NCBI RefSeq assembly: GCF_001591505.1
Contig: NZ_BCVA01000013.1
Span: 52,295-116,294, forward strand
Source: Neobacillus niacini NBRC 15566
GTDB lineage: Bacteria; Bacillota; Bacilli; Bacillales; Cytobacillaceae
DNA length: 64,000 bases
Direction: 5' to 3'
Every line of letters begins with the position of its first letter. Positions within the stretch are counted from its first letter, which is position 1. The notes below the pieces were generated by a model. That model did no database searches. It was not told the origin of the DNA and saw only the letters and a program-made list of their open reading frames with translations. Positions 17,891 through 27,747 of the stretch are shown here, one piece after another. Both the position numbers and the translations under genes were made by a program.

Positions 17891-19212
17891 AAATAGTGAT
17901 TAAAAATGCTTGGATTTTAACCATGAATGAGCAGATGGACCAGTTCCCAAAAGGGTATATGATAACAGATGATGAGGAAATTTTAGAGGTTGGTGCGATG
18001 GACTCACTGCCAAATGAACTTACCTATGATAAATGTATCGACGCCAAAGGGGCCATTTTGCTGCCAGGTATGGTTAATACACATACGCATATTGGCATGA
18101 TCCCATTTCGTTCATTAGGGGATGACTACCCCGACCGTTTACGCCGCTTTTTATTTCCATTAGAAAATGAATGTATGAATGAACAGTTGGCGTACACAAG
18201 CGCAAAATACGCCATTGCTGAAATGCAGCTTGCAGGAGTGACGACATTTTTTGATATGTATTATTTTGAACAACGTTTAGCTGAAGCGGCTGAAGAAATG
18301 CATAGCCGCGGAATTTTAGCAGAAACCGTGATTGATTCAGTAACGGTTGATGTGTCCGATCCAATGGGCGGCTTACAGTATGCTCAACGTTTTATTCCGA
18401 CATGGCAGGGAAATAGAAGAATTCAAGCGTCAGTAGCACCGCATGCCCCATACTCAAATACCATTGAAGTACTCCAGCAAGCAGACGCTTTGTCTCAGAA
18501 ATACGATGTACCATGGATGATGCATGTCAGTGAAATGGATTTTGAAATGGATAAATTTCGTAATGAACGCAATCAATCCCCGATAGAATTTTTAGAGGAT
18601 ATTGGTGTATTGAGTCCAAGATTTGTCGCTGCACATTGTATTCATTTATCAGACAATGATATTGAGTTATTGAAGAAATATGATGTAAAAGTGGCTCATT
18701 GTATCGGGGCGAATACGAAATCTGCTAAAGGTGTAGCCCGTGTCCGGGATTTGTTATCTGCTGGTATAACGGTGGGAATGGGAACAGATGGGCCAAGCAG
18801 CGGAAATACCTTGGATTTATTTAGCCAAATGCGATTGTTTGCGAATTTTCATAAAACCTATTTACAAGATCGCAGTGCCTTTCCGGCTGAAGAAATTGTA
18901 AGGTTAGCAACAATCGGAGGAGCTGCCGTTTTAAGGATGGAGAAGCAAATTGGCTCTATTGAAGCAGGGAAACAGGCGGATTTCATCCTAGTTGAAACCG
19001 ATTCAGTCAATATGTTTCCTATTTTTGATCCATATTCTGCTCTAGTGTACTCGGCTAATGGTGGGAATGTACGAGATGTATTTATCGCGGGAAAGCAAGT
19101 GGTTGCAGGAAAAAAGTTAGTGGACTTTGATGAAGCACAATTAAGAATAGAGCTTTCCGAAGCCATGGGGCAATGCGGCTTTAAAACAAAAGCTTTAAAA
19201 GCAATGGAATAA
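17887..19212 (+). CDS. Amidohydrolase, TrzA/AtzA-MtaD deaminase family
   Basis: A 441-residue zinc amidohydrolase of the cytosine-deaminase-like family, whose members deaminate guanine, S-adenosylhomocysteine, methylthioadenosine or triazines. The metal motif [11 protein letters not shown] is near residue 63. Later ligands are in WMMHVSE and [10 protein letters not shown], and in the conserved [14 protein letters not shown] start is used, with GAGGGTG at 17874-17880, and overlaps the adenine deaminase stop as TTGA, so the two are translationally coupled. The neighbourhood suggests a purine-derived substrate; the exact one is unknown. Confidence 0.85.
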   Translation: MKIVIKNAWILTMNEQMDQFPKGYMITDDEEILEVGAMDSLPNELTYDKCIDAKGAILLPGMVNTHTHIGMIPFRSLGDDYPDRLRRFLFPLENECMNEQLAYTSAKYAIAEMQLAGVTTFFDMYYFEQRLAEAAEEMHSRGILAETVIDSVTVDVSDPMGGLQYAQRFIPTWQGNRRIQASVAPHAPYSNTIEVLQQADALSQKYDVPWMMHVSEMDFEMDKFRNERNQSPIEFLEDIGVLSPRFVAAHCIHLSDNDIELLKKYDVKVAHCIGANTKSAKGVARVRDLLSAGITVGMGTDGPSSGNTLDLFSQMRLFANFHKTYLQDRSAFPAEEIVRLATIGGAAVLRMEKQIGSIEAGKQADFILVETDSVNMFPIFDPYSALVYSANGGNVRDVFIAGKQVVAGKKLVDFDEAQLRIELSEAMGQCGFKTKALKAME

Positions 19213-19234
19213 CACGGGGACGGTTCTTGTGACT
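19212..19234 (+). repeat. GGGGACGGTTCTTGTG repeat fragment
   Basis: The sequence just after the deaminase stop resembles a short dispersed repeat that I recall from Bacillus genomes. A related fragment in opposite orientation (GAGAACCGTCCCA) lies at 21411-21423. Confidence 0.35.
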
Positions 19235-19281
19235 TGAACTAACTTCATTAAATATCAACGTCCCTAAGAAGGGTCAATCAG

Positions 19282-19312
19282 TAACGTCTGGGTCTTCAGA
19301 CGTTATTTTTTA
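19282..19312 (+). terminator. Terminator after the amidohydrolase
   Basis: A perfect 9-bp stem, TAACGTCTG with CAGACGTTA, around GGTCTT, followed by a T-run. Confidence 0.85.
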
Positions 19313-19459
19313 TAAAATTTGGGGGGTGTCCGGTACAAAATAACCAATTTTTTCTTTTTTATAGAATAATAAATAAATAGCTTTTATAATAAATAGGAAA
19401 ATAGAGGGAATCGGAAATAATAAAAATCAAAGACGGTTTCGTTAAAAGCAGGTGATAAA

Positions 19460-19795
19460 GTGAGTATTAACGTTCATTTAGCGGCTTCGCAGGCAAATAA
19501 AATCAATGATTATTCCGCAAGACTACTTGAAGTTAAAAGTAACTTAAATAGGGTAAAAGGGAATCTCAACAATGGCTGGAAGGCCCAAGAGATGTTTTAC
19601 ATAAACCAAACAATTGACAGTATAAATCGGGAGATTGCTGCCCTATCTTCGAAACTAAGTTCAATTGGGTCGGATGTTCTTTCCGCTGCACAACAAATTC
19701 AGCGTCAAGAAGAAGCTGAGGCAAGAGCAAAGGCGGAAGCAGAAGCAAAGGCAAAAGCGGAAGCTGAAAAAAAGGCAAATGCCGCTGGAAACTAA
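19460..19795 (+). CDS. WXG100-like small helical protein, probable T7SS effector partner
   Basis: A 111-residue, almost entirely helical protein. The sequence NNGWKAQEM sits between two helices in the position of the WXG turn. The last ~30 residues are a charged Ala/Glu/Lys repeat tail likely to be a coiled coil. The start is GTG with AGGTGAT at 19450-19456. It lies 30 nt before the putative effector, where LXG-type systems often place small targeting chaperones (Lap proteins). The WXG-like call is by pattern only; the partner role is inference. Confidence 0.65.
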   Translation: MSINVHLAASQANKINDYSARLLEVKSNLNRVKGNLNNGWKAQEMFYINQTIDSINREIAALSSKLSSIGSDVLSAAQQIQRQEEAEARAKAEAEAKAKAEAEKKANAAGN

Positions 19796-19825
19796 TTTTA
19801 CTAGAGTGCTTGGAGGTGCTATAAA

Positions 19826-20992
19826 TTGCCGCCCATTAGGATTCAAACAGATTATGTTAAAATGACTGGTGCCAGTATTGGTCCTATGTCACAAAAAGTA
19901 TCAGAGGTTAGTGATGGTTTAAGTGCTCTAAGGTATTCGATTGATCACGAAATTATGAATCGGGGGAATTTACATTCAAGGTTCAATGCTGCTATCACGT
20001 CAGCTAATCAATTAGAGACGCGGATAAGAAACTTGGACCGGTTTATTGCTCAATCCATGGATCAGTATTGCCGGACAGAAACTGAGCTAACCAAGAAATC
20101 CGAATCTGCCTTAACCCCTGAATCTAAGAAATCAACTATTGCTAGTATCTTGAATGTCTTTAATTACATCAATGGAAAACTTAGTATCGGGGATGCCGCC
20201 TTAGTCGGAACACAACTTTTTACAATTGCGCTTAGTACTGGGATTTCACGGAAGCTTAAAATTAATTACATAGGCGGGAAGCCAACGTTTTGGAAGAAAA
20301 TTAAAGGTGAATATAAATTTACAGTAGGAGCCCATCCATCCTGGAAGAGTAGAGGAAGAGGAAGATATGACTCTAAACTGGCTCGTGCAATCTATAACTT
20401 TTCAAAATCGAGCCCTGCGAATCCGGTCGTAAAGCAACTTCAAAAGATTGCAGCTTCATATAATAATCCTTCAGCGCTATTAAAGCATGCTGCTGGTTTT
20501 CCAAAGAATTTGAATCTGTTAAAAGCGGATACTTTATCTGGTACATTCCAAAAACGGATAACAACAGGTACAAAGGAAATTGCTGAGCACATAATTGATG
20601 CCAAGGGTTGGAGCAAAGTGGCAAAGAAAGTCCCGGTGGTTGGCTGGGGAATATCACTCGCTGCAAACGGTGCAGAGTTTGTTGACCCTGACAATGCAGG
20701 TAAGACCAGTGGTGAGATAACTGGACGTGCAGCTGCTGGAATTACCGCAGATATTATTGCAATCAGCGCAGGAGCTAAAGTCGGTGCGATGATTGGCAGC
20801 GTTGGTGGACCTGTAGGAATTGTAGTTGGAGGTGCTGTTGGTGCCTTGGTCGGCGGAGTCGGAAGTATAGTCTTTGAGGATCAGATTAAAAATGTTGGAG
20901 AAAAGCTCGGAGGAGCAGTTGAAGAAGGAATTAAAGATATAGGTGCGGGGATTAGTAACACCTTTAAATCCGTTGGAAGCTGGTTCAACTAA
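19826..20992 (+). CDS. Putative T7SS effector with C-terminal glycine-zipper domain
   Basis: A 388-residue protein that I cannot place in a named family. The first ~100 residues are predicted helical and resemble the helical targeting regions of WXG100/LXG-type substrates. A middle basic segment follows. At residues about 311-350 is a hydrophobic Gly-rich stretch with repeated GxxxG spacing (VGAMIGSVGGPVGIVVGGAV), then a short amphipathic tail. Glycine zippers form membrane pores in some T7SS toxins, for example TelE. The start is TTG with GGAGGTG at 19811-19817. A small membrane protein gene follows at once. The toxin call is inference; a structural or helper protein is possible. Confidence 0.55.
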   Translation: MPPIRIQTDYVKMTGASIGPMSQKVSEVSDGLSALRYSIDHEIMNRGNLHSRFNAAITSANQLETRIRNLDRFIAQSMDQYCRTETELTKKSESALTPESKKSTIASILNVFNYINGKLSIGDAALVGTQLFTIALSTGISRKLKINYIGGKPTFWKKIKGEYKFTVGAHPSWKSRGRGRYDSKLARAIYNFSKSSPANPVVKQLQKIAASYNNPSALLKHAAGFPKNLNLLKADTLSGTFQKRITTGTKEIAEHIIDAKGWSKVAKKVPVVGWGISLAANGAEFVDPDNAGKTSGEITGRAAAGITADIIAISAGAKVGAMIGSVGGPVGIVVGGAVGALVGGVGSIVFEDQIKNVGEKLGGAVEEGIKDIGAGISNTFKSVGSWFN

Positions 20993-21061
20993 AAACGTAT
21001 TGTAAGAATTTTGAACTTTGGTATCTTCAGCAAATCTCTTAATAAAGGATAAGGGTGAAAC

Positions 21062-21397
21062 ATGACTTTAGAAACAATGAAACTGATTCAAGGCTTATTA
21101 TCCTATTATCTGAGCGTTCAAGTAATGTTCAGTATCTTGGTGTTTTTACTCGGAAGAATTGTGCTTGATGTTTACGAAACAGGTGTTTATGAAAATCCAA
21201 AAACGGTATTTCAAAAGACGTTTACTTATGTGATTAATGCCTTTTTTGGTATCGGGCCCTATTTGAACAAGAAATTTTTAAAGTACTCTTTCCTAAAAAG
21301 AAAGTTCTTTATGTTGATTTCTATAGTTGTCCAAATTATTGCCTCTATAATTGTTTATTATGTACTTAAAAATCTGCTCCGGGCTATTTTTCTATAG
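21062..21397 (+). CDS. Small membrane protein, candidate immunity to the upstream effector
   Basis: A 111-residue protein with hydrophobic segments at about residues 13-35, 52-65 and 81-108 and short basic loops. I do not recognise a family. It lies 69 nt after the glycine-zipper protein on the same strand. Toxins that act on membranes are often neutralised by small polytopic proteins encoded next to them, so immunity is a reasonable but untested reading. Confidence 0.5.
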   Translation: MTLETMKLIQGLLSYYLSVQVMFSILVFLLGRIVLDVYETGVYENPKTVFQKTFTYVINAFFGIGPYLNKKFLKYSFLKRKFFMLISIVVQIIASIIVYYVLKNLLRAIFL

Positions 21398-21455
21398 AGA
21401 TAGAGACCAGGAGAACCGTCCCAATGGTTTCCTAACGAAAAGGATTGTGAATTAA

Positions 21456-22256
21456 ATGGATTATATCATGACTTGTACATCAGCGGAGCTAGCTCTCTTA
21501 GTAACACTTAGTGGTTATCCTGGTGTGGCAAAAGGTATTGCCGAGGCTTCTGTAGGAGAAAAACGTCAAAAAGAATGGGAAGCAATTATGGAAGTGACTA
21601 CCCATCAATTAATCCTAAAGCAGCTCTGGGATGATGAAAAAGAGAGTAAGGGAGAGATCCCATTAAGGGATGAAATTCAGCAATTTATTCAAAACTATGT
21701 AGAATCGAAAAGGATGATTCGCTGCTCAAATAAAGGGCAATCGAACATTCTCATGATACACCATATTGAAAACGATACATGGATGTCTCATATTATCGAT
21801 CGTGACATTATCCATGAATTTGCCTATATCAATGCAGTTGATATACCGGACATAATACGAAACTATTACTCATTTTCGGAAGAGGGGATTGAAGAACCGC
21901 ATACGTTCCATCTTTCCGATCAGGCGTTTGATTTACTGAGTGAGCGCCGTAACGCGGGCAAAGTAAGGAAAATAACCAGTTTTTCTTCTGAAGAAGAGCT
22001 GAGCTTCCGTATCTTTCTCAATGATTTAGAGTCGCAGGACTGGTCTCTTTATAATATTTCACTGTTCCATAATCCAAGTATTGAAAGAGATCCGATTCTT
22101 GAAAATATCGTCTTCTTTCTTCCCTCTGCAAGAGGGATATGGGTTGTAGAGTACATGGATCATCCAACTGCACCAGTAAAAGTAACATTAAATACGTTTG
22201 AGCAGTGGTGTGATTTGTTAAACAGTGTCGGTTATGAAGCCTCAGTGAATAGATAA
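21456..22256 (+). CDS. Hypothetical protein of the T7SS locus, weakly EspG-like
   Basis: A 266-residue soluble protein without signal peptide. The N-terminus has a TSAELALLVTLSGYPGVAKG pattern reminiscent of EspG-type ESX chaperones. The rest is mixed alpha/beta with no catalytic motif that I can name. AAAGGA precedes the ATG. It stands between the effector/immunity pair and essC, which favours a role in substrate handling. The EspG comparison is based on length and a short motif only. Confidence 0.4.
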   Translation: MDYIMTCTSAELALLVTLSGYPGVAKGIAEASVGEKRQKEWEAIMEVTTHQLILKQLWDDEKESKGEIPLRDEIQQFIQNYVESKRMIRCSNKGQSNILMIHHIENDTWMSHIIDRDIIHEFAYINAVDIPDIIRNYYSFSEEGIEEPHTFHLSDQAFDLLSERRNAGKVRKITSFSSEEELSFRIFLNDLESQDWSLYNISLFHNPSIERDPILENIVFFLPSARGIWVVEYMDHPTAPVKVTLNTFEQWCDLLNSVGYEASVNR

Positions 22257-22264
22257 AAGCGAAG

Positions 22265-22296
22265 ATCCATATGAGAATTCTCATGTGGATTTTTAT
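22265..22296 (+). terminator. Terminator between the effector module and essC
   Basis: A 26-bp inverted repeat centred on GAGAATTCTC with one G-U pair is followed by TTTTATT. Confidence 0.8.
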
Positions 22297-22510
22297 TATG
22301 GAAAAATCATCTTTGGTTCTATTTTCTTATATTCTTTTGAAGGATTAATAAGACTAAAGAGCTATAAGACTGCTGTGTCAGTTATTGGGTACCTAGATAA
22401 AGATTTTGCCAAATTGTGTCTAAAGTATGACGGACCGATTAGAAAATTACTTTATAATAACAAATATAGGAAATTGTTTCTACTGAGCTAGAAATAGGGA
22501 GAGAATTATT

Positions 22511-25500
22511 TTGATCGTAACGCTGTTTGATAGAGGTAAAGCATTTAATCTTGTTTTGCCGGAAAAAATCACTGGAAGATATATCTTAACCACTGTTGAT
22601 CAAGCTGAAAATCAGATAGATTTGCTGGCAATTGAAGCTGAAAATGGTAAGTGGTATGTAAAATCAAATAAATATGCCTACTTAAAGGGCGCTGCCGGAG
22701 AAAAGATTGGAAAAGTTCCGGTAGAGCCTTTTATGACGTATACGGTCTACCGTGATGGGGATTCATCGGCGCTTTTATATGTTGAACCAGCAAGTGAAGG
22801 ACGAAATAAGTTTACTAGACATATGGTGACTGCGGATGTCATTAAAATTGGACGGGCTAAGGATAACAATATTTGTTTTACCGATAAATTGGTATCCAGT
22901 TCACACTGTTCCGTTGAATATAACGATAAGGGTCTAGCGGTAATCCGGGATCATAACAGTTCAAACGGTACATATGTCAACGGTGAAAGAATTATTGAAA
23001 AAACGCTGGCCATTGGCGACGTGATATCAATTATGGGCTTACGGATTATTTATAATGGGCGATTACTTTCGTTAAATAATCCACATCAATTAGTATTTTT
23101 AGACCGAGATGCTTTTAAACCGTTTGTTGCGAGCCAGCCCAATGTCCAGGATAATGATGAGTTCGATGAATTTCAAATTGAGGAAGAACAGGATGATTTA
23201 TTTTTTCGTTCACCGAGGTTTAAGCGAGATATTGAGCGAAAGACAATCAAAATTGATCCGCCACCGCAGCAAAATAATACCGAAGAAACCCCGTTAATGC
23301 TGTTGCTGGGTCCGTCCATTACAATGGGGATGGCGTCGCTATTTACAGGAATATTTGCCGTCCAAAATGTCATGCGGACGAATGGAGACATTATGTACGC
23401 GATGCCTACACTTATCATGTCCTTAAGCATGATGATTGGGATGATTCTCTGGCCAATTTTAACCAAAAGGTATGAGAAGAAGAGGCGGATTGCTCAGGAG
23501 AAAATACGGCAGGAAAAATATAAAAAGTACATAGAAGAGATGAAGCAGGCGGTTGCGGACGCATGCAAGTATCAGAGTGATATTTTGCATGAAAATCATA
23601 TTCCCCTTTACCTATGCTTAAAAAGAATTCGCAATCGTGAACGTACCTTATGGGAACGGACACTAGGACAAAATGATTTTCTCAAAATAAGAGTGGGTCT
23701 CGGTGATTTGCCGGTAGATGCGGAAATCAAATACCCTGAAAAGAAATTTACGCTTCTTGATGACAACCTCCAAGATGAGTTGTATCAATGGGTAGAATCT
23801 CCTCAAATTTTAAGACAGGTGCCTGTCACCCTATCGCTAATGGAAGAGCGCATAAGTGGGATTATTGGAAAAAGGGAAAACGTTGTCGAGTTTGCTAAAG
23901 GGATCATTTTTCAGTTAGCTGCCTTACATAGTTATGATGAATTAAAATTTGTCTTTATTTACGATAAAGAAGAACAAGAGTGTTGGAGGTTCGTGAAGTG
24001 GCTGCCGCATGTGTGGGATGATAGCAAGAATGTCCGCTATATAGCCTCCGATGCGAATGAACTAAAGGAACTTTCCGCTTATTTTGAAAAAGAAATAAAC
24101 AATCGAGCAGCACTGGCAGACAGTAATGAAGCAGAGATAAAACAGCATTATGTTGTATTTTCAATGAGCAAAGAGTTAGCAGGAAAAGCTGAAATGGTGA
24201 ATTTACTATTAAAAGAAAAGAAAGACATTAGCTTCAGCTTGATTACCTTATATGACACCTTGGAAATGTTGCCGAAAGAATGCACCAATGTGGTGGAGCT
24301 TAATGAAAAAACAAGCAAAATTTATGATAAAGACGATATATCCGGTAAGTATCAAAACTTTACTGCCGATATTTTCTTACAGCAGGACGCGGAACCGATT
24401 GCCGTAGAGTTGGCCAACATACAGCTTGCTTCTTCTGTGAAGGCCTACACACTTCCTGATATGATCACTTTTTTAGAAATGTTTGGCATTGGAAAAGTAG
24501 AGCATTTAAACGCACCGACACGGTGGAAGGAAAATAATCCCACTCAGACAATCGAAACGCAGATCGGTGTCAACCAGGCAGGAGAGCCGTTCAAACTTGA
24601 TCTTCATGAAAAATACCATGGGCCGCATGGATTGATTGCTGGTATGACTGGATCTGGTAAGAGTGAGTTTATTATGACCTTTATCTTATCGTTAGCGGTC
24701 AACTACCATCCAGATGAAGTTGCATTTATTTTAATTGATTATAAAGGCGGCGGGATGGCGAATGCATTCCGCAGCCTGCCGCATTTAGCAGGGACGATTA
24801 CCAACCTTGATGGTGCAGCTGTCAAACGTTCACTCATTAGTATTCAAAGTGAACTTAAGCGGCGACAGGCAATTTTTAGTGAAACTAGCAGAGTATTGAA
24901 TGAAAGCAATATTGATATTTATAAATATCAAAAGTTATACCGTGAAGGTGCTGTCTCTGAGCCATTACAGCATTTATTCATGATATCAGATGAGTTTGCT
25001 GAGTTAAAAACGCAACAGCCGGAATTTATGGACCAACTGGTCAGCGCTGCACGGATAGGAAGAAGCTTGGGTGTCCATCTAATTTTAGCGACGCAGAAGC
25101 CTTCGGGGGTTGTCGATGACCAAATTTGGAGTAACAGTAAATTCCGTATCAGTCTGAAGGTGCAAGAAAAGGCGGACAGTATGGAGGTCATCAAACGGCC
25201 GGATGCGGCGGAGTTATCGCAAACGGGTCGTTTCTACTTGCAGGTTGGCTATAACGAACTGTTTGAACTTGGCCAATCCGCATGGGCAGGGGCGCCGTAT
25301 TATCCTGCAGATAAAGTAGATAAATCTAAAGATGATGGGATTATGGTGATTGATAATTTAGGACGTGTGTTAAAATCGGCGAGAGTCGATAAGCGGAAAA
25401 ATATGATAAAAAAACCAGTGAGCCAAATTGATGAGGTCACCAACTACCTAGCCAATCTTGCAAAGCAGGAAAATATTAAAGTAAAACAGCTTTGGTTAGA

Positions 25501-27130
25501 TCCAATCCCGGCTAATATCTACTTAGATGAATTAAAAGAAAAGTATCGTGAGAGTATCACGAAGCGGTTTGAACTTAATCCTGTAGTCGGTGAGTTTGAT
25601 GATCCAGCAAATCAACGTCAAGCTGTGTTAAGGCTCCCACTATCCCAAGAAGGGAATACCGTTGTATATGGGGTTGCTGGAAGCGGAAAAACAACCTTCT
25701 TAACCTCACTTATCTATTCCTTGATGGAGGAACACACACCTGAAGAAGTAAATCTCTATTTACTAGACTTTGGGTCAGAAACGTTAAGCTGGTACCGTGA
25801 GTCTCCACATGTCGGCGATGTAATGCTGTCACATGAAGGAGAAAAAATTGATAATCTCTTTAAAATGCTCACGAGCGAAATTGCAACAAGAAAGAAGCAA
25901 TTCTCTAATTATGGAGGAGACTTCAAAATCTTTAATCAGCAGTCAAACGAAAAGGTACCATCGATCGTCCTGATGATTCACAATTACTCGGCATTTTCAG
26001 AGATGTATGAACAATATGAGGAAGCTATTTCATTTTTGACACGAGAAGGAACGAAATATGGAATTTATTTCATCGTTACAGCATTAAATACGGGTGCGAT
26101 TCGATACAGGCTTCTTCAAAACTTCAAACAAATGTATGTCCTGCAGTTGAATGACACAACAGAATATTCTGGTGTGTTGGGCAATGTGGATGGTGTCTAT
26201 CCTTCGAAAAATAAGGGTAGAGGAATTTTCAAAACTGAAAATGTTTACGAATTCCAGATTGCGCAAATTACAAAAGACGCATCGGACTTGTATCACTTTG
26301 TTACTGGATATTGCCGTGATTATCAGCAGAAATGGAATAAGAATTCGGCGAAACGAATTCCGATTCTTCCAGATAAAGTAGACATCCACTACTTACAGGA
26401 TGAAATTCGTTTTAATCAGACAAACAGAATTCCGATTGGGATTGAGAAGAGCACACTGAATCTCGCAACTCTTGACTTTACTGCATCTGCGGTTCATCTC
26501 GTAACCTCGCATACTGGTGATGAATGCTCCACTTTCATGCAGGGACTTGCGGAAGTCATCGCGATGAAAGACAGCAGAGAAGTAATCGTTATCGACGCTG
26601 CTGGCAGCTTTGTTTATGACAACGGCCGCACCTATCAATATGTGACCGGTCCAAAGCCGGTAGAAGAGATGATTGTCTATTTATTTAAGACATTGGTGTA
26701 TCGCAATAACACAACAAAGGATGCAATTGCGGAAGGTAAGCCAGAACCGGTGTTTGAAAATATTACCTGTATCATCCATTCGTTCACAGAATTGAATGCA
26801 CAACTATCCGATGATGGAAAAGATAAACTGAAGGTCTTTTTAGAACGAGTCAATGGATTGAACGTAACAATAATCTTTTCCGACGCCGTTGACAAACTAA
26901 GTTCTTACACATATGAACCTTGGTTCCAAAAACAAGTATCACTGAGTGAGGGTGTTTGGGTAGGAAATGGGATTGCTGACCAATACACGCTCAAAATTAA
27001 TAAAATTACCAATGATATGTATGGCGAATTAGCTGAGGACTTTGGCTATGTGGTGAACAAAGGAAAAGTAAAACTAGTAAAACTTCTGACCACTGCGGCG
27101 AGTGAAGAGGAGGCAGTACAATATGCATAA
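22511..27130 (+). CDS. essC: Type VII secretion ATPase EssC/YukB
   Basis: A 1539-residue membrane ATPase that drives T7SS export. An N-terminal FHA pair precedes the membrane part; the second FHA has IGRAKDNN, SSSHC and NSSNGTYVNG at about residues 112-163. Two membrane segments lie at about 260-315. The first FtsK/SpoIIIE domain has Walker A GMTGSGKSE near residue 710 and Walker B FMISDE. The second has GVAGSGKTT near 1053 with a weak Walker B (VLMIHNYS). The third, near 1326, has a degenerate P-loop (TSHTGDECS), as in other EssC proteins. The start is TTG after GGGAGA. It is longer than the ~1480 residues of typical EssC. Confidence 0.93.
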   Translation: MIVTLFDRGKAFNLVLPEKITGRYILTTVDQAENQIDLLAIEAENGKWYVKSNKYAYLKGAAGEKIGKVPVEPFMTYTVYRDGDSSALLYVEPASEGRNKFTRHMVTADVIKIGRAKDNNICFTDKLVSSSHCSVEYNDKGLAVIRDHNSSNGTYVNGERIIEKTLAIGDVISIMGLRIIYNGRLLSLNNPHQLVFLDRDAFKPFVASQPNVQDNDEFDEFQIEEEQDDLFFRSPRFKRDIERKTIKIDPPPQQNNTEETPLMLLLGPSITMGMASLFTGIFAVQNVMRTNGDIMYAMPTLIMSLSMMIGMILWPILTKRYEKKRRIAQEKIRQEKYKKYIEEMKQAVADACKYQSDILHENHIPLYLCLKRIRNRERTLWERTLGQNDFLKIRVGLGDLPVDAEIKYPEKKFTLLDDNLQDELYQWVESPQILRQVPVTLSLMEERISGIIGKRENVVEFAKGIIFQLAALHSYDELKFVFIYDKEEQECWRFVKWLPHVWDDSKNVRYIASDANELKELSAYFEKEINNRAALADSNEAEIKQHYVVFSMSKELAGKAEMVNLLLKEKKDISFSLITLYDTLEMLPKECTNVVELNEKTSKIYDKDDISGKYQNFTADIFLQQDAEPIAVELANIQLASSVKAYTLPDMITFLEMFGIGKVEHLNAPTRWKENNPTQTIETQIGVNQAGEPFKLDLHEKYHGPHGLIAGMTGSGKSEFIMTFILSLAVNYHPDEVAFILIDYKGGGMANAFRSLPHLAGTITNLDGAAVKRSLISIQSELKRRQAIFSETSRVLNESNIDIYKYQKLYREGAVSEPLQHLFMISDEFAELKTQQPEFMDQLVSAARIGRSLGVHLILATQKPSGVVDDQIWSNSKFRISLKVQEKADSMEVIKRPDAAELSQTGRFYLQVGYNELFELGQSAWAGAPYYPADKVDKSKDDGIMVIDNLGRVLKSARVDKRKNMIKKPVSQIDEVTNYLANLAKQENIKVKQLWLDPIPANIYLDELKEKYRESITKRFELNPVVGEFDDPANQRQAVLRLPLSQEGNTVVYGVAGSGKTTFLTSLIYSLMEEHTPEEVNLYLLDFGSETLSWYRESPHVGDVMLSHEGEKIDNLFKMLTSEIATRKKQFSNYGGDFKIFNQQSNEKVPSIVLMIHNYSAFSEMYEQYEEAISFLTREGTKYGIYFIVTALNTGAIRYRLLQNFKQMYVLQLNDTTEYSGVLGNVDGVYPSKNKGRGIFKTENVYEFQIAQITKDASDLYHFVTGYCRDYQQKWNKNSAKRIPILPDKVDIHYLQDEIRFNQTNRIPIGIEKSTLNLATLDFTASAVHLVTSHTGDECSTFMQGLAEVIAMKDSREVIVIDAAGSFVYDNGRTYQYVTGPKPVEEMIVYLFKTLVYRNNTTKDAIAEGKPEPVFENITCIIHSFTELNAQLSDDGKDKLKVFLERVNGLNVTIIFSDAVDKLSSYTYEPWFQKQVSLSEGVWVGNGIADQYTLKINKITNDMYGELAEDFGYVVNKGKVKLVKLLTTAASEEEAVQYA

Positions 27131-27374
27131 GATTTTAGTCGAGGTATATAATCCGGCTTCAAACAATAGTTATGATGTCTTTATCCCTCTGAAAAGTCCT
27201 GTATATGAAGTTGTTTATTTGCTGTCGACTACAATCTCTGAACTTTCACAAGGCCATTACATCGCAACAGAGCAAACGATTCTATGTGATCGAGTTACTG
27301 GAAATGTATTTGATATCAACAAAACCATTGAGGAACTTGGCTTGAAAAATGGATCGAAGTTGATGATTCTGTAA
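27123..27374 (+). CDS. esaB: EsaB/YukD ubiquitin-like T7SS protein
   Basis: An 83-residue ubiquitin-fold protein of the YukD family, ending in ELGLKNGSKLMIL. It is a cytoplasmic accessory of the T7b secretion apparatus. AGGAGG at 27107-27112 lies 10 nt before the ATG at 27123, which overlaps the essC stop by 8 nt, so the two are translationally coupled. Confidence 0.85.
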   Translation: MHKILVEVYNPASNNSYDVFIPLKSPVYEVVYLLSTTISELSQGHYIATEQTILCDRVTGNVFDINKTIEELGLKNGSKLMIL

Positions 27375-27414
27375 ACAGATTGGTTGCTGACGTACTTTAA
27401 AGGAGGTGAAAACA

Positions 27415-27717
27415 ATGGCAAGAACAATCACAGTTGATCCTGCAAAGCTAGATACTGCTGCAGCAAAGATTGACCAGCAATCAGCTGATTATGAGCGTGT
27501 TTATAAAGCCCTTTTCAACGAGGTTGAAGGGATGCAGGCTGCTTGGCAAGGCGCTGATAACTTGGCTTACGTAAACCAGATTAAAGGATTTATGGACGAT
27601 TTCAATCAGATGACGAGCTTGATGAAACAATACTCTGAATTCTTGAAAGTAAGTGCACGCACGTATCGTGAAACACAAAATGAAGTCATTAGTGGAGCGA
27701 AACGTTTAACAAACTAA
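27415..27717 (+). CDS. WXG100 family protein (EsxA/YukE-like) 1
   Basis: A 100-residue two-helix protein. The turn motif AAWQGADNLAY carries the WxG. The C-terminal helix reads TYRETQNEV, so the usual YxxxD/E export signal is replaced by YxxxQ in its strict position. Secreted as a dimer in T7SS of this type. The strong AAAGGAGGTG at 27399-27408 indicates high expression. Confidence 0.92.
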   Translation: MARTITVDPAKLDTAAAKIDQQSADYERVYKALFNEVEGMQAAWQGADNLAYVNQIKGFMDDFNQMTSLMKQYSEFLKVSARTYRETQNEVISGAKRLTN

Positions 27718-27747
27718 TAGAGTCATAATGAATGTGAGGTGGTAACC

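Noticed and set aside
19665..19865. Basic-rich frames overlapping the WXG-like gene
   Set aside because: They are out-of-frame shadows of the Ala/Glu/Lys coding repeats on the same DNA.
22285..22491. 68-codon open frame before essC
   Set aside because: It starts with GTG inside the terminator stem and has no ribosome site. It may be a decayed fragment but I cannot support a gene.
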